64,000 nt of DNA, from positions 57,800,899 to 57,864,898 of the forward strand of contig OZ034968.1 in the NCBI GenBank assembly GCA_964030785.1. Reading direction: 5' to 3'. Each line of letters starts with the position of its first letter. The first letter of the stretch is position 1. The notes beneath the pieces were generated by a model that saw only the letters and a program-made list of their open reading frames with translations, had not been told where the DNA came from and ran no database searches. This stretch comes from Siderastrea siderea. Taxonomy: Eukaryota; Cnidaria; Anthozoa; Scleractinia; Rhizangiidae. Position numbers and translations under genes: made by a program. Positions 1-12,400 of this stretch are shown here, piece by piece.

Positions 1-299
1 TTTCCATTTAAAGTGAGATGAAAAAGTAGGTTATTTTTTTGTCTGCGATTTAGAGCTGCTTAGGTTGATTTGGTGGAGCAAATCACCCACTTTGCTTAGC
101 CAGGGCCAATGACAGATCTTCATGACCATGAAACTGTGCAGAGAAAATCAGCTGCTTTCTCTGCTTTTAATACCGTCTTGATGACAGGCTGTTTGAGCTC
201 TGATTCAAACTCGTCGTCCTCTTCCACCTCATTTGTTCTCTCTTGTTTTCGAACGGGGCAGATGAATTAAGATCCTCCGCGTTATCAATAATTTGCTCG

Positions 300-722
300 C
301 GTAGGTCATTCCTCCTTGGGATTGGATTTGTCGATGTATCCCAGGCATGCGTCTATGCTATCTTCTGCGGAGATGAACGTCTCAGCATCACAGGAAGAGC
401 CCATCTTGTTCAGTAGCTCTTGCGGGGCCGGTAACTCATCCTCGCCTTCGAAAGGACTGTAATCCACTTCTACCTCCTGTGGATACAATTTCGTTTTCTT
501 GAAACAGTTGACTATCGTAGCTCACGACACCTTACTCCAGGCTTGCTTTCCCCCACGATTGCCACAGTCACGTTAATGGACTTGACAATTTCGCTGGCAT
601 TCTTCGTTCTGTCTACCTTCGAGCAAACGTATCGCAGAAGCTTCCTGTTATACTTCATCTTCCAGTTTGCAGTGATGAAAGCGTCAAGGGGCTGCGTCTT
701 TGACGTTGCGTTTTTGACTTAA
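300..722 (-). pseudogene. Tigger/pogo transposase, C-terminal fragment
   Basis: Translating the minus strand gives a stretch ending near 540-700 with TQPLDAFITANWK and RKLLRYVCSKVD. These are typical of the part of pogo/Tigger (DDE_1, jerky-like) transposases just after the catalytic core. An acidic C-terminal tail follows at 306-488. The reading is out of frame across 540-720, so it is a dead copy. The N-terminal half lies at 5,622-6,359 on the same strand; the two halves are separated by the TTAA-flanked element at 723-5,617. The DNA just across the break encodes MDNAPCQPSS, the block around the second catalytic aspartate. Family assignment is from motif memory, not a search. Confidence 0.7.
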
Positions 723-1599
723 GTGGCGTTCTCGCTAAAAGCGGTCCACTCAATTTCGCGATCAAAAATAGTTTTCAGTTATTTTTTGTTTGTGAAAAGG
801 GTTTGGTACACATGTATCAAAACCACTTTATTTATTTTCCAATTCTTTATTTTTGCTTTGCTACAAGCCAAAAACCAATTTTGCCCGCAACGGGTCTCCG
901 GCGGTGACATCCTCGAAGACCAACGGGCAGATAGTGGGGCGAGGGAAAGTCGGAACTGGCAAAAAAATTATGGGCGAAGAAAAGTCAAGGGCAAAACGAG
1001 AAGCCCCTGGGGAAAATGTTTCTCCACAGCAGTTCCTAACGGTCAAGCCCGTTCTGGCTCCTGATTGGGTCCAGAAAACTTTTGTATTTTTCTGCCCAAC
1101 CAGCGAGCAGCAAGTCTCTGAGTGCGTTTCGCGTGTTCTGACACAGAGTAGTATACGAGGATCATTTGTCCACCATAGTGCTTCGCTTGTTTATCGAAAA
1201 TCTAAGGCTCTTTTTATGAAGAATCTTACCGTAAATGTGCCACGAAGCTTAGGGACACGGAGAAGAATTTGTCACGTTCAAGTGAAAAACCATTTCACCG
1301 GAAAATTTGTGCTGATCGAACGTATCGCACTACATGTTTGCAATTCCCGTGTTCCTTCTGATTCGGGAAAGATCGCAGTCTCTTGTCTAGTTGCTCGTGG
1401 CTTATAAAAGGTAGGATAGAATTGTGCTTGAGGTTCTATAACAAAATGAAGGACCTTTTCCAATTCTATTTCTACTGTCCACTTACCGACTGTTCCAGTG
1501 TTTATTTTTGTATCTCCTAATTTCTTTTGGTCATATTAAAAAATTTCAGTGATTACATATAATATTTAAGCTTACTTGTTTGGTTATAATCCGAAGAAT

Positions 1600-1790
1600 A
1601 TGCCCAGCAAAGGTTTAAGTTTAAGCCCTGTTTCGGATTCTTTTACTTGTTCTTACGTGTCACGTCACCAGACGTGACAATGAAAACAAGACAATGAATA
1701 AATTGAATTAAAGTTTATTAAATGCTGAGTGAATGCTTTGTTCTTTATCTATATACCTTGTCGATACCGTGATACTTAATGCTAGAGTGT
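1600..1790. repeat. Inner inverted repeat, left copy (partner 3,400-3,590)
   Basis: This segment, containing AAGAACAAAGCATTCACTCA on the complementary strand and CGGATTCTTTTACTTGT on the plus strand, recurs inverted at about 3,400-3,590. It continues the arm symmetry of the 723-5,617 element inward, so the element may be one large hairpin whose right arm was later invaded. Confidence 0.6.
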
Positions 1791-3399
1791 ATGTGACCAG
1801 CCAGTGATCCAGAAGGGAATTAATCATGTGATGCTAGTAGCAAAAGAATTCATTTATTCCATGTAGAAGATAATTTTTCTGGATAAGCTCTTTTCATGAC
1901 TAAAATTACTGGCTGAAAGTTCAGGTTTAATGTTGAGGTGATAATGTCTGTGGAAACCACAATTTAAGTGAACTCTGTCAGCTATTTTATGCCTAGCACA
2001 CATTATGTAGTGTGGATTACACGTGCTAGTTATTTTGAACTTGTCTGAGTCACCCTGCCCTCAAAAATCTTGCAATCTGGTTAAATGAAAGCCAGATTTG
2101 TAGCAAAAAGAAGTAGAATTAAATCCCTAACCGTGTGGTTAGAGTGGTATCCCAGGGCTTTTTATGAACTTTCCCCTTATTCTGAATAGCCTAGTGATCT
2201 GTTCCTTATTTACACTGCAAAATTACTTTAATTGCCATTACTGTATGCTTAGAATGGGAATTCATACAGATTGTCTTAACCGACTCAAACAAAAATTTAA
2301 TAAGAATTGTACATTACCCCCCCCCCCCCCCAAAAAAAATGTCTTTTTTGCATGAGATACTTTAAAAAAAACCATTGTGTACATTTTCAAAATTCCAGTT
2401 GTTTTTGTGTGGTTAATTATGGTTAGCTAGGGATAGGTTACTACTACACAGTTCGTAATTATGGGCATGGGCTATGGCATCTTCCGATTCTCCCTTCTTA
2501 AAGACCTTCACCTGACATTCCATTTATGTATGTTTTTTCTCCAACCACATACCCTTCCAACTGACCTCATCTTAAATAGCTGATAAATGCCCTTTCCTTT
2601 GGAGGGGACATAATTTGAGTTATTTAAATTGTCATGGGGCAGTTTTCTTTTGAGCGTTAATTTGAAAACTGAAAGTGTGTTACTAAAATAAGACTTTATT
2701 TTTTATTTTTTTAATGAGAACCAATGAAAACATACAGCCCTATATGTACAGGTATTAACCTCCATATGTTCATTTACCCACCTGAGTTAGACACTTAGAA
2801 TTGTTTAAGTGAAAGAAAGTGTTCAAGTTATATTATCGTAGTGCATCAAGTGACAGCCAAATTGATAAATATGGAAACAAAATTATGTTGTTAAAAGAGC
2901 CATTTAGGATTTCCTCTATTGTACACCGTCATATTTTTGGGCAATGTTCCTGCCCGTTACACCTCCAAACAAAAATATAGAAAGGCTCTAATAACCCCTT
3001 GACTATATGATTAAAGTAACCTTCTTTTTTTAAGAAAGTAATATCAGTTGAAGTGAGGCACCTACACATGTACATCTGTTTAATATTTATGCAATTCGAG
3101 CAGTGAACTGACAATGCTCTAGGTTTTGGAAAGAAAATTGTTATATCAACAATGCAAGTTTATTGCAAATGCATTAATTTGGGGTTTAGCTGCTGGTATT
3201 TTCAGATTGAAGAAAAAACAGTTTGAAATTAAGTGTCCGATGTGCGCACTTAAAACTAGCGATGAGAGCTCACAAATGACTAACTTCCAAGGCTCGACCT
3301 AAGTAGTTACATGGCTTTTTAAATTTCTTTCTGGATCACTCGCTGCTCTCAGCACTTTCCCCTTTTGATTGCTTTCACACGTGTCAACAGCTGTGCCTA
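1791..3399. other. Non-repetitive core of the hairpin element
   Basis: No gene-like open frame is seen. There is a run of about 15 C followed by A at 2,318-2,340, and otherwise AT-rich anonymous sequence. It is the loop between the inner inverted repeats. Confidence 0.5.
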
Positions 3400-3717
3400 G
3401 AATTAAGCATCACTCGATATAAGCTTATATAAAAATAAAGAACAAAGCATTCACTCAGTATTTAATAAATTTTATTTTCAATTTAATTTATTCTCTGCGT
3501 TGATTTACAATAAAATTATGACGTTGTCTGGTGAAGTAACACGTAAAAGAATCCGAAACAAGGGTTAAGCTTAAGCCTTTGCAGAACATATACCTCGGAG
3601 TATAAACAAACAAGTAAATATTAACCTTAAAAAAGGCGGTTATTGTTCATCGTGGTAAATACCGTTAAATAACAAAGAGTATATCGTTTGTCTCACGATG
3701 TAGTCACTTGAGTTGAA

Positions 3718-3762
3718 GATCGCCACGTTTCGACTGCTTACTGCTAGTCTTCATCAGGCGAT
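3718..3762 (-). ncRNA. Hammerhead ribozyme-like motif, probably inactive
   Basis: On the minus strand: ATCGC, CTGATGA, a stem-loop closed by GACT/AGTC, then GAAACGTG followed by GCGAT. Stem I (ATCGC/GCGAT) is intact, but the base before the expected cleavage point is G rather than H (GTG instead of GTC), which should abolish cleavage. Hammerheads are established in the terminal repeats of Penelope-like elements. Confidence 0.6.
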
Positions 3763-4164
3763 GAGGTCGACTGGTTGCGCGTCACCATACGAATCACGAT
3801 GGTCGGCTGTTTCGATCCTCGTTTTTCCGCTGTGAAGTTGTTTCCCGAGAGGTCCGATTTGAAGTTGTTCCCTAGGCGGTTCCCTGATGTACTGGTCTCC
3901 TGTCTCCTGTGTCTCAAGGAAGCTATCCACATAAGACTTCACCCTGATAACATCAATAGGGTCAACAGAATTGAAATTCCTGAAGCGTGGATACCAACGA
4001 TCAAGAAACACAACAGGAGACCGGTACATCAGCGAACCACCGAGGGAACAACTTCAAATCGGACCTCTCGGGAAACAACTTCACAGTGGAACAACGAGGA
4101 TCGAAACGCACCAATCACAGCCGACCATCGTGATTCATATGGTGACGCGCAACCAGTCGACCTC

Positions 4165-4208
4165 ATCGCCTGATGAAAACTGGCAGTAAGCAGTCGAAAC
4201 GTCGCGAT
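4165..4208 (+). ncRNA. Hammerhead ribozyme motif
   Basis: ATCGC (4,165-4,169), CTGATGA core (4,170-4,176), a stem II closed by ACTG/CAGT, then GAAACGTC (4,196-4,203) and GCGAT. Stem I pairs perfectly over 5 bp. There is no loop for stem III: the ACGT between GAA and C is self-complementary, as in minimal hammerheads thought to work as dimers. Predicted cleavage follows C4203. It is the partner of the mutated copy at 3,718-3,762. Confidence 0.65.
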
Positions 4209-5621
4209 CTTCAACTCAAGTGACTACATCGTGAGACAAACGATATACACTTTGTTATTTAACTGCCTTTTTTAAGCTTAATATTTACTTGTTTGTTTAT
4301 AATCCGAGGTATATGCTCTGCATATAATCACTATAATATAATATAATGATATAATCACTGAATTTTTTTATATGGCCAAAGACAAAGAAAAAGAAAGAAA
4401 GAAATTAGAAGAGACAAAAATAAACACTGGAACAGTAAAGGCATCAGAAGAGGTCCTTCATTTTGTTATAGAAACTCGAGCACAATTCTATCCTACCTTT
4501 CATAAGTCACGAGCAACTAGACAAGAGACTGCGATCTTTCGGGTCCCGAATCAGAAGGAACACGGGAATTGCAAACAGGTAGTGCGATACGTTCGATCAG
4601 CACAAATTTTCCGGCGAAATTGTTTTTCACTTGAACGTAACAAGTTCTTCCCCGTGTCCCTAAGCTTTGTGGCACATTTACGGTAAGATTCTTCGTAAAA
4701 AGAGCCTTAGATTTTCGATGAACAAGCCAAGCACTATGGTGGACAAATGATCCCCGTATACTACTCTGTGCTAGAACACACGAAACGCACTCAGAGACTT
4801 GCTGCTCACCGATTGGGCAGAAAAATACAAAAGTTTTCTGTACCCAATCAGGAGCCAGAACGGGCTTGACCGTTAGAAACTACTCTGGAGAAACATTTTC
4901 CCCAGGGGCTTCTCGTTTTGCCCTTGACTTTTCTTCGCCCACTTTTTTTTATTGCCCGTTTCGACTTTCCGTCACCCCACTCCCTGCCCCTGGGTCTCCG
5001 AGGATGCGGTTAGGATCCCCTAAAAATGTACTTTTGCCAAGTTCTAGGGTTATGTAAGTGACCTTTGACACGAGCGATATTTACGTTAACACACTGTCAA
5101 TGGTGGAGATCTAACCTGTTTTCGCTTGTGATCCCGGGAGATACCCGCACGTTTGAGCTTACAAATTGATTAAATGAGGTATGAACTTTGCTCTGATGTT
5201 TTTTAACCCAATTTAGGCCGCAAACGATAGAAATTGTTTATTTTATTTGGCCTATTTTTGGGATTTCATTATAGGCTTCAGAGTAAGTTGTCTTTAACTT
5301 TACCTGATGTGCTCAAAAATTTATCAACGTTTCCCACATTTTTGAGATACTAAGTCAAAGCAAAATTTCGTGACCTGCATTTACTTGGCGGTAGCGCGCC
5401 TCTCAAAAGCAAAAAATTTCAGCCTTTCGATCACCGCCGGAAACCCCGTAGCGGGCAAAATTGGTTTTTGGCTTGTAGCAAAGCAAAAATAAAGAATTAG
5501 AAAATAAATAAAGTGGTTTTGATACATGTGTACCAGACCCTTTTCACAAACAAAAAAATAGAGGAAAACTATTTTTGGTCGCGAAATCGAGTGGACCGCT
5601 TCTAGCGAGAATGCCACTTAA

Positions 5622-6359
5622 TAGTGCTGTTTGAAAAGCTATCGGCATTGCTAGAGGGTTGACAAGGAGCATTGTCCATTAGCAGCAGCATGTTTTGCTT
5701 TTTCCTCTTTAACTTTTTAATCAAAAATCTTTCATGGTCTTGGTATTCATCTATGTCTTTGGGTTGGCATAATAACAGCACCCATATGGGCGTTTATTGT
5801 CCTTCAAATTAGCGAAACAGCGTAGTTTTGCATATTTTCAATGACGATGGGATCCGGCTCCTTTCCCCCCTCAGCAGTTACAAAAAAAAAAGCCCGCGTG
5901 TTCCCCTGTTTGGCCTGCTTTCCGCCCATACATCGCTGTCCCTTTTCGTTCAGGCATATTTTAGGTAGACCTCTCCAAACACTTCCGGTTTTATCTATCT
6001 TCCACACATTCTCTGGGCTCCATTTCGTGTAATCTCTCTTACGCGCTCGTTCCAATTTTCCAGCGTTTCCTTTGCTCCCTGTCCCCGTCCTCGCCAGCAG
6101 TGGCCATTTTTTGAAGGTTGTAATGCTGCTGAAAACGTTGCAACCAGCCATTGGAGGCGGTAAAGCCACTTATACCCAGTTTTTCTGCAACTAGCAGAGC
6201 TAAAGAGAAGTGTATTAAAGGGAAAGGGATTGAACCTCTGAGTGGAGCCTTTCCGTACAAAACATTAATGAGTTCCTCCTCCCGCCCGCCAGGGGGACTC
6301 CGTTCCAGGGTTGTATACATAATAAAACAATTATTCCACTCAATCTCGTCGTGTATCAA
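5622..6359 (-). pseudogene. Tigger/pogo transposase, N-terminal half
   Basis: The minus frame from 6,359 encodes a CENP-B/Tc5-type DNA-binding segment (LGISGFTASNGWLQRFQQHYNL-like, about residues 60-82 of that frame). After a frame change near 6,100 it continues as SPENVWKIDKTG, matching the DETG block of DDE_1 transposases with K in place of the first catalytic acidic residue, and then GGKQAKQGNTRAF. Stops follow near 5,804. MDNAPCQPSS is readable near 5,670. Frameshifts and the changed catalytic block show it is dead. A second copy lies at 44,846-45,420. Confidence 0.75.
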
Positions 6360-6429
6360 GTTTAAATAAGCTGTTCGAGTTTAATAACACTTTGTCAGGT
6401 ACAAAGAATAATATCCTATTATCATTATC

Positions 6430-6511
6430 ATCATTATTATTATTATTATTAATCGCTGCGCCACTTGTTGACTACGACCATTTTTGTTTGGATTGATTGA
6501 TTGATTGATTA

Positions 6512-6595
<84 letters not shown>
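6430..6595. repeat. ATT-rich and (GATT)n microsatellites
   Basis: An ATC/ATT run at 6,430-6,450 is followed by about 26 copies of GATT at 6,491-6,595. The same two-part arrangement follows the other Tigger copy (45,495-45,530 and 45,804-45,905), and a GATT run also precedes the partial unit at 42,111-42,200. Confidence 0.9.
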
Positions 6596-6804
6596 CAGCC
6601 TACGACATTACTGATTACAAAAAGTGGTATAAAATAGAAGTTGAATCAATTACTTAATAACAGCTTATAAAGTTCGTCTTTTTTCCAAATGAGCTACTTC
6701 AGAAAATGCGCACTTAAAGAATTATGTGTTTTCTATCTTCAGAATTAGAAAAGCCAGAAAGGCATCCTGTGTTCCATGACGAGCTTTCAGCCGCCAAAAA
6801 CCTA

Positions 6805-6857
6805 TTATGCAAATTAGCTGAGGGCACATTGAATGTGCCCTCAGCTAATTTGCATAA
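6805..6857. repeat. Perfect 53-bp palindrome with octamer motifs
   Basis: Two 26-base arms (6,805-6,830 and 6,832-6,857) are exact reverse complements around a single G. Each arm contains ATGCAAAT, the classical POU/octamer site, and TGAGGGCACATT. No target duplication was evident. Confidence 0.9.
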
Positions 6858-7286
6858 GTAACTTTATGCCATGGTTTGACACCTTGTAGCTTCATGAAGA
6901 TGGGATGAGGTATTATTTCAATTAGTTGTGTGCTGTAAAAGATGACAATGCTGAGTGATGTAAATTACAATTCATTGCAGATAAAAATAATTTGGCTTCT
7001 CAGTCACTTTGTTTAGTAGCCTGCGTAGCTGGCGGTATTTTTCCTCCCGAAGGCAAAAACGAGAGCAAACAATATCGCATCCTACGCTTACTAATTTAAT
7101 AGGCTAAGCTGGTAATAATGATTACGACAGAGCCATGATGTCGAAAAACATTTATTTTAATTTTTCGGGGTATGATTTTCCTTGCTCCAGCACCAAACAC
7201 TACAAGCTAAGACTTAGGCGAGATGACACAATACATCGCCTATTTAAGCCAGTTATTATCGCTCGATCGCTTTTGATTGCTGCAAC

Positions 7287-7700
7287 GACAGAATAAGCCA
7301 AAGCGCGATGTTATACATTCCGCTTCCAGGTATCTGCTACCCATGGAAGACAGAATAAGTTAAAGCGCAATGTTAGACATTCCACTTCCAGGTATCTGCT
7401 ACGCAAGGAAGACAGAATAAGTTAAAACGTTAGACAACATTCCGCTTCCAGGTATCTGCTACCCAAGGAAGACAGAATAAGCTAAAGCGCAATGTTAGAC
7501 ATTCCACTTCCAGGTATCTGCTACCTAAGGAAGACAGAATAAGATTAAGCACGATGTTAAACTTAACGCTTCCAGGTATATTCTACCCGAGGAAAACTGA
7601 ATAAGCTAAAGCGCAATGATGGCGATCAAGTTTCCAGGTACAGCATATTATCTAAGGAAATCAGAATAAAGAGCGCGATGCTGATATTTCGTCTCAAGGT
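7287..7700. repeat. 62-bp minisatellite, about seven copies
   Basis: The motif GACAGAATAAG recurs at 7,287, 7,348, 7,411, 7,471 and 7,533 and in degenerate form near 7,595 and 7,660. Each is preceded by CTTCCAGGTATCTGCTAC. Spacing is 60-65 bp. The copies are directly adjacent, so this is not a CRISPR-like array. Confidence 0.9.
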
Positions 7701-10099
7701 ATGTACAAAATCGTAATTGTGATTGCTACTTACCAAAGGCCTCGTCTCTTTTTGTCTCGATTCCATAGCGTCGTAGATCGGTCACGTAGTTAAGACGCAA
7801 CGATTTTCAAAACCTCATATTTCCCTCCAGCATTGTGTTACACGCAAAACACAAATGCAATATCATGTTTTGAAGAAAACCTGGTATCACCCAAGATGTC
7901 GCTACAATAATTAGGTTGAAAACCTTCTATACTTGAAATACAGTAAGTAAAATATCAAAAGGAAAACTCAATAAAGCTGGGGAATGTTAATACATGATAC
8001 CAGTGTAGCTCGAATAAATTATAATCGGAGTCATGAAAGCGCCACGTCCCATGCGTCCTCTAACATACATTTCTTCACATAAAAATCAATAGCCTTAGTC
8101 TAAAAACTGATCGATGTCGGGTTCTTTGCTCGACCTACATACAAATCAACGCAACTTAGTAAAGCAAATTAATATGCGCAGCTTTCTAAGAGGCATCGAG
8201 GAGAATTTGCAGGCTTACGTAAATAAATAATAAATTCCCGCCAGATAACTCTCACACAAAATTATGATTCTGTTTTGACAGCCTGCCCAGGAAAATCTAC
8301 TAAAATCACCCGGTTTTGATTGCCACAAAGGACTGTGGTGGCGGTCTAGCAAAGAAAATATATCATAAAACTGAAACGACGAACATCATTACAAACGGCG
8401 TGGCAAGACTGAATAATTCTCTGGTTCTGTTTTGGGTCTCGTTTCCTGGCGTATGGTGACAAATCGTGCAACTTAAACCCTTTCTGTTGTTGGCATTCGA
8501 CAGAGCCAGAAGAAGGTTAACCGAAAATCAGACTAACCTTAAAATTCCCGCACTTGCGCTGACTGCGCTCGTTCTTTCCTGTAATAATTTTTGCTTTACG
8601 ACGTGATCGCTTTTCTCATAATCTTAATGTATGTCACGCTGTTAAATAACCGCACGGACACATGCCGACCGCACGTGTTGATATGATTCTTTACATTGCT
8701 GACAGAAATGATTCGCGTCAAATAACGCTTTTAATGAATACATGCTGCGAATTTTTTTCAGGGCCTAAGTTCCTCATGCAACGGCATCTTCGTTTTCTCC
8801 AGCAAGGAAAAGGCCGCAGGTAGGCCTGGATCTTTGGATGCCCCGGACAGTGGATCTGACAGAAATAAACACAAATAATGAGATGCCTTATCCACGCGCT
8901 TTAGGGGATTTTAGCATAGGAACAGCAGGGAGGACCACAGGAAGGCTTCACAAAGAGCGTAAAGGCCCATGAAAAGGCATAACGGGAAAAAAGTAGAAAA
9001 CACGGCTCCTGGGTACAAGGCTGAATGATGAGAGGGTACCACAATTACAACGTTTAACCATGTTTCGTACTATCAGTTTTGCTGATTTTAATTTCAACTT
9101 ATTTCATGTTTTAGCACCGTTAGAAGAAATCCACACTTATGCAACAAGCTTTAATGAGTTTTAGTGGGTCACTTTTAACGCCACGCTCATGCAACACCAT
9201 TATTTGTCTACAATGGAAGCCTGCCTTAGGTTCAGCCAGTCAATACGGCCACCTCGACTCATTATTCACGGCCACTTTATTTTGGCCACGTCCCCCAAAT
9301 GCCTCATGAGGTTGACGTCAAGTATTCATTTGCATTGTGCATTTATCCCGCTTAACGGTTACTTTGAAATGAAAACACGAAGGAAACGCAAATATTTTTC
9401 TCATTTCTTGTATTAAAATCGTACCTTAAAACACACGATAAACATGAATCGCATGTGGCGGCTTATCACGAAATGCAATTCCTAACGTAAATTTGCAATC
9501 TAATATCTGACATTGCATAAAATTCTTAGGGGTTTTTATTTTGCAGATTGGCGATATTTTGCAATTCTCGGGACGAGAATCCGGGACGAGTGACATTGTC
9601 TACTGGGAACTAACGTTTGCGATTTAAGATAAAAGTAACGTAGAGGAAAGATAACCTTGTCAACTTTTTTGGCTTAAAAAGTTGCCTTTTGCGAAAACGC
9701 ACAAAAGAGACCTTTCACTGACTTATAAAATTTGGCGATACGGTACTTGAACGACAATACACTAGAATTTGTGGACATGTTTGGGTTTCGGAAGGGTCTC
9801 ACTCAGACACCACAAAGCACTGAACCAGAAAAGAAACTCAATGGGAACTAACCAGTGGTGATCGGCCACTAAAAATAAGCCTTGACTATCATGATCACTC
9901 AATTATGGGCCTAAGACAAAATTGAGTTACAAAAAACCTAAACTGAACGTGTCCACTGTGGGAACTCGCATCTAATGTCTTACTCCCCTACTTAGATCCA
10001 CTTGGACAAAACAGGAATAATAATTGCATGAGTGTTTGAGAATTTGAAAGATACGTGTAGGCTAATCTTGACCACTCATAAAACATTTATCACAAGACT

Positions 10100-10390
10100 G
10101 ATAAATGGCAAACATAGCTATCACGCGACAAACCGCCGATCCGGCTCTTACTAAGATACTAACTAAAGGGATTGAGTAATAAAGCAATCAAGAAATTCTG
10201 ATTTAATTTTTAAGTAATCAAGCAATATTTAGCGTCTCATAGACCACAAATAAATGGAAAATAAAGTTATCACGCGACAAACCGCCGACTCCAACTGTTA
10301 CTAAGATACTACTAACTAAAGCGATTGAGTAATAAAGTAATTTTAAAAAAATCCGATTTTATTTTGAAGTAATCAACCAATTTTTCAGTT
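10100..10390. repeat. ~150-bp tandem pair inside the Crypton unit
   Basis: TATCACGCGACAAACCGCCG followed by ACTAAGATACTA...GATTGAGTAATAAAG occurs twice, about 150 bp apart. The same pair is present at 47,278-47,560 and 57,438-57,730, so it predates the spread of the units. Confidence 0.8.
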
Positions 10391-11719
10391 GCTTGTCCAA
10401 TTCAAACAATTGTACGTATTGCTCAGGCTGTTCTTTTTTCTATTAAAAGCATGATTGTTAAAAGTTGTAATTTAGTCCAATGTATTTCCAATAGCACGAG
10501 TTTACTTTGCCAAAAGCAGAGTCAGCCATGTTATCCTTGAATAGAGTGATTTTTTGCGAAGAATTATTTTGCGAGAGTATTGTTCTGCGCACGGTCTTGT
10601 TTTAATTGCTGGTTGAAAGCAAAATTGCAAAAACGGCAAGATAAGATAAGATATTTGTTTGCGGCAAAGTGACGCGCCCCCCTAACCGAATTTTCTCAAA
10701 ACCCTTTTGGTTTTTTAGATCGATTTGCCAAGAAACTGTTAAATATCACGTTTATACATGGTATCAGGTTGCAGCCCCCACACCCTCACTGTTTTTCATG
10801 AATACAAGTAGCTGTATGTTTTCTAACACTGCAAGTAACTGTATCGCTGTAACAATAACAATCTTTACGTATAGTTAGTTAGATAGATTCTGTTGGCACA
10901 TTATTATTATGAGTAATGCAACTCAATAGCAATCGTTTTATAATAAAGCCTCGGGAAGAATATTCATGCGTACAAATTGCCATTAAAGAGAGTGACCCAG
11001 GACATTTTTTCTTCGCCACGCCTTAAAAGGATACCAATCGCCCCTCGCTTCAGATTGCGTTTACTTATACGAGCGGAACAAGGTGATATGGTATACTTCG
11101 AAAGCACCGGTATGTGTATTCTTTCTTGGTAAAACGATAAATTGGAGTAAGTGCAATAAAAAACAAAACCTCGAATAAAAAAAGAAGCAATAATGGGGCA
11201 GTGCTGGAAGCTGACAGAAGTAGTTTAACAAATAAAACTCATGTCGGTCATGGGTCTTGACTTTTTTGCACTGTCAAAAAAGACTGACTTCCAAAGCGTA
11301 AACCAATTCCCATAGCCCTAAAAGTTTATTAGGCGAAGCTTGGGACGCGCGCTGTTGCGACAACTTTTGAAGACAAAATAGTGCATACATGATTGCGAAA
11401 AAAAAGTTTGAGAACTTTCGTGCAGGTTTTCGAATCTTTTTCTAGATGTAAATTTAATTACACGAAGTGGAAGAAAACAATTGTCGCAAGTCTTATTTAT
11501 TAGTCACTTTAACATCGCGCCACACCAAAGTATTAAAGCCTGAGATTTTTGCAGATTTCTCTACGCTGGTAAATATACCACCAAGAGGCCAAAAGAATTA
11601 TCATTACACAATTTTGTGTCATATATATACTAAAAGGGTATTAACACATTCTGTTTCATTAAAAGTATGCCCTAAGCTCGTAACATGTGGCTTGAAATAA
11701 ATTTTCACTCTGTGTTTTT

Positions 11720-12066
11720 CAGTGCCGTTTGCGGAAAAAAAAAACGCGTCTTAGGATAAAGATTGTGAGGTACATTGTACAGACGTTTGAAGACTTGGAC
11801 GATTTCCAAACGAAAAAGAAAATCAAATTAATTAGTTTTGCTAAGTATTTGATGATCTTTACCTTTCACATCAGCATTTTTTGTTGGAAGATGATCTTTG
11901 CTTCAGGCTTGAGCACAACCTGTGCGATAGAAACAAGGAGTGGTTTTCGCCTTATCTACTAAATAAACGTCGGGAGAATCAAGTTAAACAGCCACTCCAA
12001 ACAAAGGACACACCATTTGAATTAGCTTTGAGTAATGACTTACTTGGTCTGTTGCAGACATTCTGA
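11720..12066 (+). pseudogene. Possible upstream exon of the Crypton unit, copy 1
   Basis: A frame of about 110 codons following TTTTTCAG (a 3' splice-like site near 11,720) is recognisable in all three unit copies. It ends with a stop directly overlapping AATAAA (ATTCTGAATAAAATAA). Copy 2 (49,312-49,641) is open throughout. Here the frame shifts near 11,910, and copy 3 has a stop near 60,527. The C-terminal part reads KEWFSPYLLNKRRENQ...LSNDLLGLLQTF. I recognise no domain. It could be the last exon of a second gene of the element, or chance. Confidence 0.3.
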
Positions 12067-12400
12067 ATAAAATAATATGGTGAAATGACTGTCTAGTTGT
12101 GTTTGCAAATCAAAACGACTTCGGTGTCTTATAGTTAAAAACGATAGCCACACCTCCAACGAGGAACTGAAGACGACGTGTAAGGCTTTACAGCGAATGC
12201 TAAACCTTTTATCAGTAAACAGCAATGGACTTTGTGCTTCCGTATTCAATGTTACGTTCATCATATGACCGGATCAATTTGAGTTCGCTTAACTGTGCCT
12301 CACATGATACGCAGATTTAGTTTTTGTAATGTTTTTTATTAGACATGTAGCGAGAATTTTATACCGTAAACGTTGGAAATAGAATTCTATATTTGCTATA

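Larger units (their letters stand above)
3665..4262. mobile_element. Penelope-like remnant, inverted-copy foldback
   Basis: The ends are inverted copies (TTAAATAACAAAG at 3,665 and CTTTGTTATTTAA at 4,250-4,262), and the arms match for about 240 bp. The plus-strand middle (3,900-4,040) encodes HPDNIN-R-EIPEAW-PTI. This resembles the tail after the GIY-YIG endonuclease in Penelope-like elements. Each arm carries a hammerhead-like motif. The layout, a short inverted piece joined to a longer 3' end, is the same as in the large Penelope insertion at 24,139-27,837. It sits in the right arm of the 4.9-kb element. Confidence 0.6.
723..5617. mobile_element. 4.9-kb TTAA-flanked element with long inverted arms
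   Basis: TTAA occurs at 719-722 and 5,618-5,621. Inside, the ends read GTGGCGTTCTCGC on the left and, as reverse complement, GTGGCATTCTCGC on the right. The match runs about 190 bp without a real break, then resumes: 905-1,615 matches 4,300-5,010 inverted, after about 410 extra bases in the right arm. The arms are therefore long and decayed, and no transposase is recognisable. Open frames inside the arms (for example 853-1,407) are not conserved between the arms, so I treat them as chance. TTAA duplication is known for the piggyBac and Kolobok superfamilies; the element looks non-autonomous. It interrupts the Tigger pseudogene. Confidence 0.75.
6775..8785. other. 2-kb segment present only in repeat copy 1
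   Basis: Compared with the second locus (45,980-46,010), the sequence breaks after CCAGAAAGGCATCCTGTGTT and resumes at CATCTTCGTTTTCTCCAGC near 8,786. About 2.0 kb is therefore extra here. It contains a perfect palindrome and a minisatellite, both listed separately, and no gene-like frame. I could not identify terminal repeats. Confidence 0.5.

Noticed and set aside
853..1407. 184-codon plus-strand frame
   Set aside because: It lies in an inverted-repeat arm, and its reverse-complement copy at 4,440-5,000 does not keep the frame; no domain is recognisable.
2318..2340. C-run followed by A-run
   Set aside because: A homopolymer, likely unstable or an assembly soft spot, with no functional signal.
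7287..7700. Repeats with regular 60-65 bp period, CRISPR-like at first sight
   Set aside because: No unique spacers; the whole unit repeats end to end in a eukaryotic context, so it is a minisatellite.
12040..12264. 74-codon minus frame, repeated at 60,626-60,850
   Set aside because: Conserved only as part of the duplicated unit; lies antisense to the stop/AATAAA and promoter region and is not open in copy 2.
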